Origin: an uncultured Bdellovibrionales bacterium
GTDB taxonomy: Bacteria > Bdellovibrionota > Bdellovibrionia > Bdellovibrionales > UBA1609
Length of the DNA stretch: 5,609 nt
Direction of reading: 5' to 3'
Assembly: GCA_937980625.1 (NCBI GenBank)
Contig: CALJPJ010000121.1
Span: 1-5,609, forward strand
Positions 5,074-5,609 of this stretch are shown piece after piece. The notes under the pieces were generated by a model. That model did not search any database. It worked only from the letters and a program-made list of their open reading frames with translations, and was not told where the DNA came from. The first letter of the stretch is position 1. Every line of letters starts with the position of its first letter. The position numbers were made by a program, and so were the translations under genes.

Positions 5074-5609
5074 TTGTTAAATCTAGAATTATAATTTTCT
5101 TTTTTGCCTTCATTATTTTATGGGGGGCGGTCTTTTTTCGAGCAGCAATCGTTCAAGTTTTACCTAACGAAAGACTAGCTCATATTAAAAAAAAGCAATT
5201 TAATAAAACTGTAACTTTAAATGCTCGACGAGGAGCTATATATGATCGAAAAAATAATGAGTTAGCTGTAACAGTGACTTCATTTTCAGTTTATGCTGAT
5301 CCTAAAATAATTAGAAACCCTGTAAAAACGGCAAGAAAGTTAGCAAAAATTTTAAATATATCCAGTCAAAAAATATATAAAAAAATTAAAAATAAAAAAA
5401 GACGATTTGTTTGGTTAAAGCGCAGAGCAAACTCTGAAGTTAAAGATTTAATTGTAAAGTCTAAATTAAAAGGTGTTTCAACGATAGAAGAGCCAAAACG
5501 AATATACCCAAATGGGTCATTGCTCTCACAAACTTTAGGTTTTGTTGGCTCTGAAGAGCAAGGTTTAGAGGGGCTAGAACTCATACTTGATAAAAACTTG
5601 AAAGGCGAG
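5061..5609 (+). CDS. ftsI: Septal peptidoglycan transpeptidase FtsI (PBP3), N-terminal part, probable AUU start
   Basis: FtsI cross-links septal peptidoglycan in the periplasm as partner of FtsW. The 183 codons present cover the membrane anchor (about residues 10-32 counting from the ATT at 5061, rich in Ile/Phe) and the following LPNERL (34-39). The start of the pedestal domain comes next, with the class B PBP motif ARRGAIYDR (55-63). Further on are RIYPNGSLL (147-155), LGFVG (159-163) and GLEGLE (168-173), as usual for FtsI/PBP2 proteins. The catalytic SxxK, SxN and KTG motifs lie beyond the right edge. No standard start codon exists in frame before the anchor. I place the start at ATT 5061 because of the GGGGAG eight bases upstream, giving a 13-base overlap with ftsL; ATT 5073 is the alternative. 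Identity is secure, the start is not. A sequencing error that removed an ATG is possible. Confidence 0.9.
   Translation, partial: MKAVIVKSRIIIFFFAFIILWGAVFFRAAIVQVLPNERLAHIKKKQFNKTVTLNARRGAIYDRKNNELAVTVTSFSVYADPKIIRNPVKTARKLAKILNISSQKIYKKIKNKKRRFVWLKRRANSEVKDLIVKSKLKGVSTIEEPKRIYPNGSLLSQTLGFVGSEEQGLEGLELILDKNLKGE

Noticed and set aside
5041..5094. Programmed -1 frameshift making an FtsL-FtsI fusion, or a TTG start at 5074
   Set aside because: No X XXY YYZ slippery heptamer is in register with the ftsL codons here. The TTG at 5074 is out of frame with FtsI and meets a stop at 5092-5094.
5366..5584. Minus-strand open frame opposite ftsI
   Set aside because: The plus strand carries clear FtsI motifs (RIYPNG, LGFVG, GLEGLE). 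The minus-strand product is low complexity with no ribosome-binding site.

Overview
The window is visibly AT-rich (about one third G+C by eye) and holds two divergent gene blocks. The rightward block is the start of a division and cell-wall (dcw) cluster, mraZ-rsmH-ftsL-ftsI. The leftward block is a zinc-ribbon membrane protein, hypoxanthine phosphoribosyltransferase (hpt), a small exported membrane-anchored protein and a CpaC/RcpA-like secretin. A complete dcw head next to envelope genes indicates a Gram-negative chromosome. The form of the FtsL/FtsI proteins and the pilus-type secretin are compatible with a low-GC member of the Bdellovibrio/Bacteriovorax lineage. That placement is an inference from style; no marker here proves it. 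I see no mobile element, CRISPR array, tRNA or rRNA.

Layout, left to right. Positions 1-853 (minus strand) are the first 284 codons of a secretin that runs off the left edge. A 94-base gap with a plausible promoter follows. Positions 948-1640 (minus) encode an exported protein with one C-terminal membrane helix. Its ATG shares one base with the stop of hpt (1640-2167, minus) in a TAATG junction. After a 114-base AT-rich gap, 2282-3256 (minus) encodes an N-terminal zinc-ribbon, single-pass membrane protein with a lysine-rich linker. The 144-base divergent spacer 3257-3400 holds an extended -10 promoter for mraZ and an array of GTGG boxes at 8-10 base spacing, the expected MraZ operator. mraZ (3401-3871), rsmH (3861-4784), ftsL (4774-5073) and ftsI (about 5061 to the right edge) then follow, each overlapping the next by 11-13 bases.

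How they work together. MraZ is the DNA-binding regulator of the cluster and probably represses its own promoter, so it would set expression of RsmH (16S rRNA methylation), FtsL (divisome scaffold) and FtsI (septal transpeptidase). The overlaps imply translational coupling along the message. On the other strand, hpt is a purine-salvage enzyme. The genes around it look like envelope proteins with no evident link to purine metabolism.

The most unusual point is ftsI. Its frame is open and clearly homologous from the membrane anchor onward, yet it has no ATG, GTG or TTG upstream of the anchor. The best start is an ATT at 5061, eight bases after a strong GGGGAG ribosome-binding site inside ftsL. 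An alternative is the ATT at 5073 inside a TAATT stop/start overlap. Either would be a rare AUU initiation codon on an essential division gene, unless it is a sequence error.
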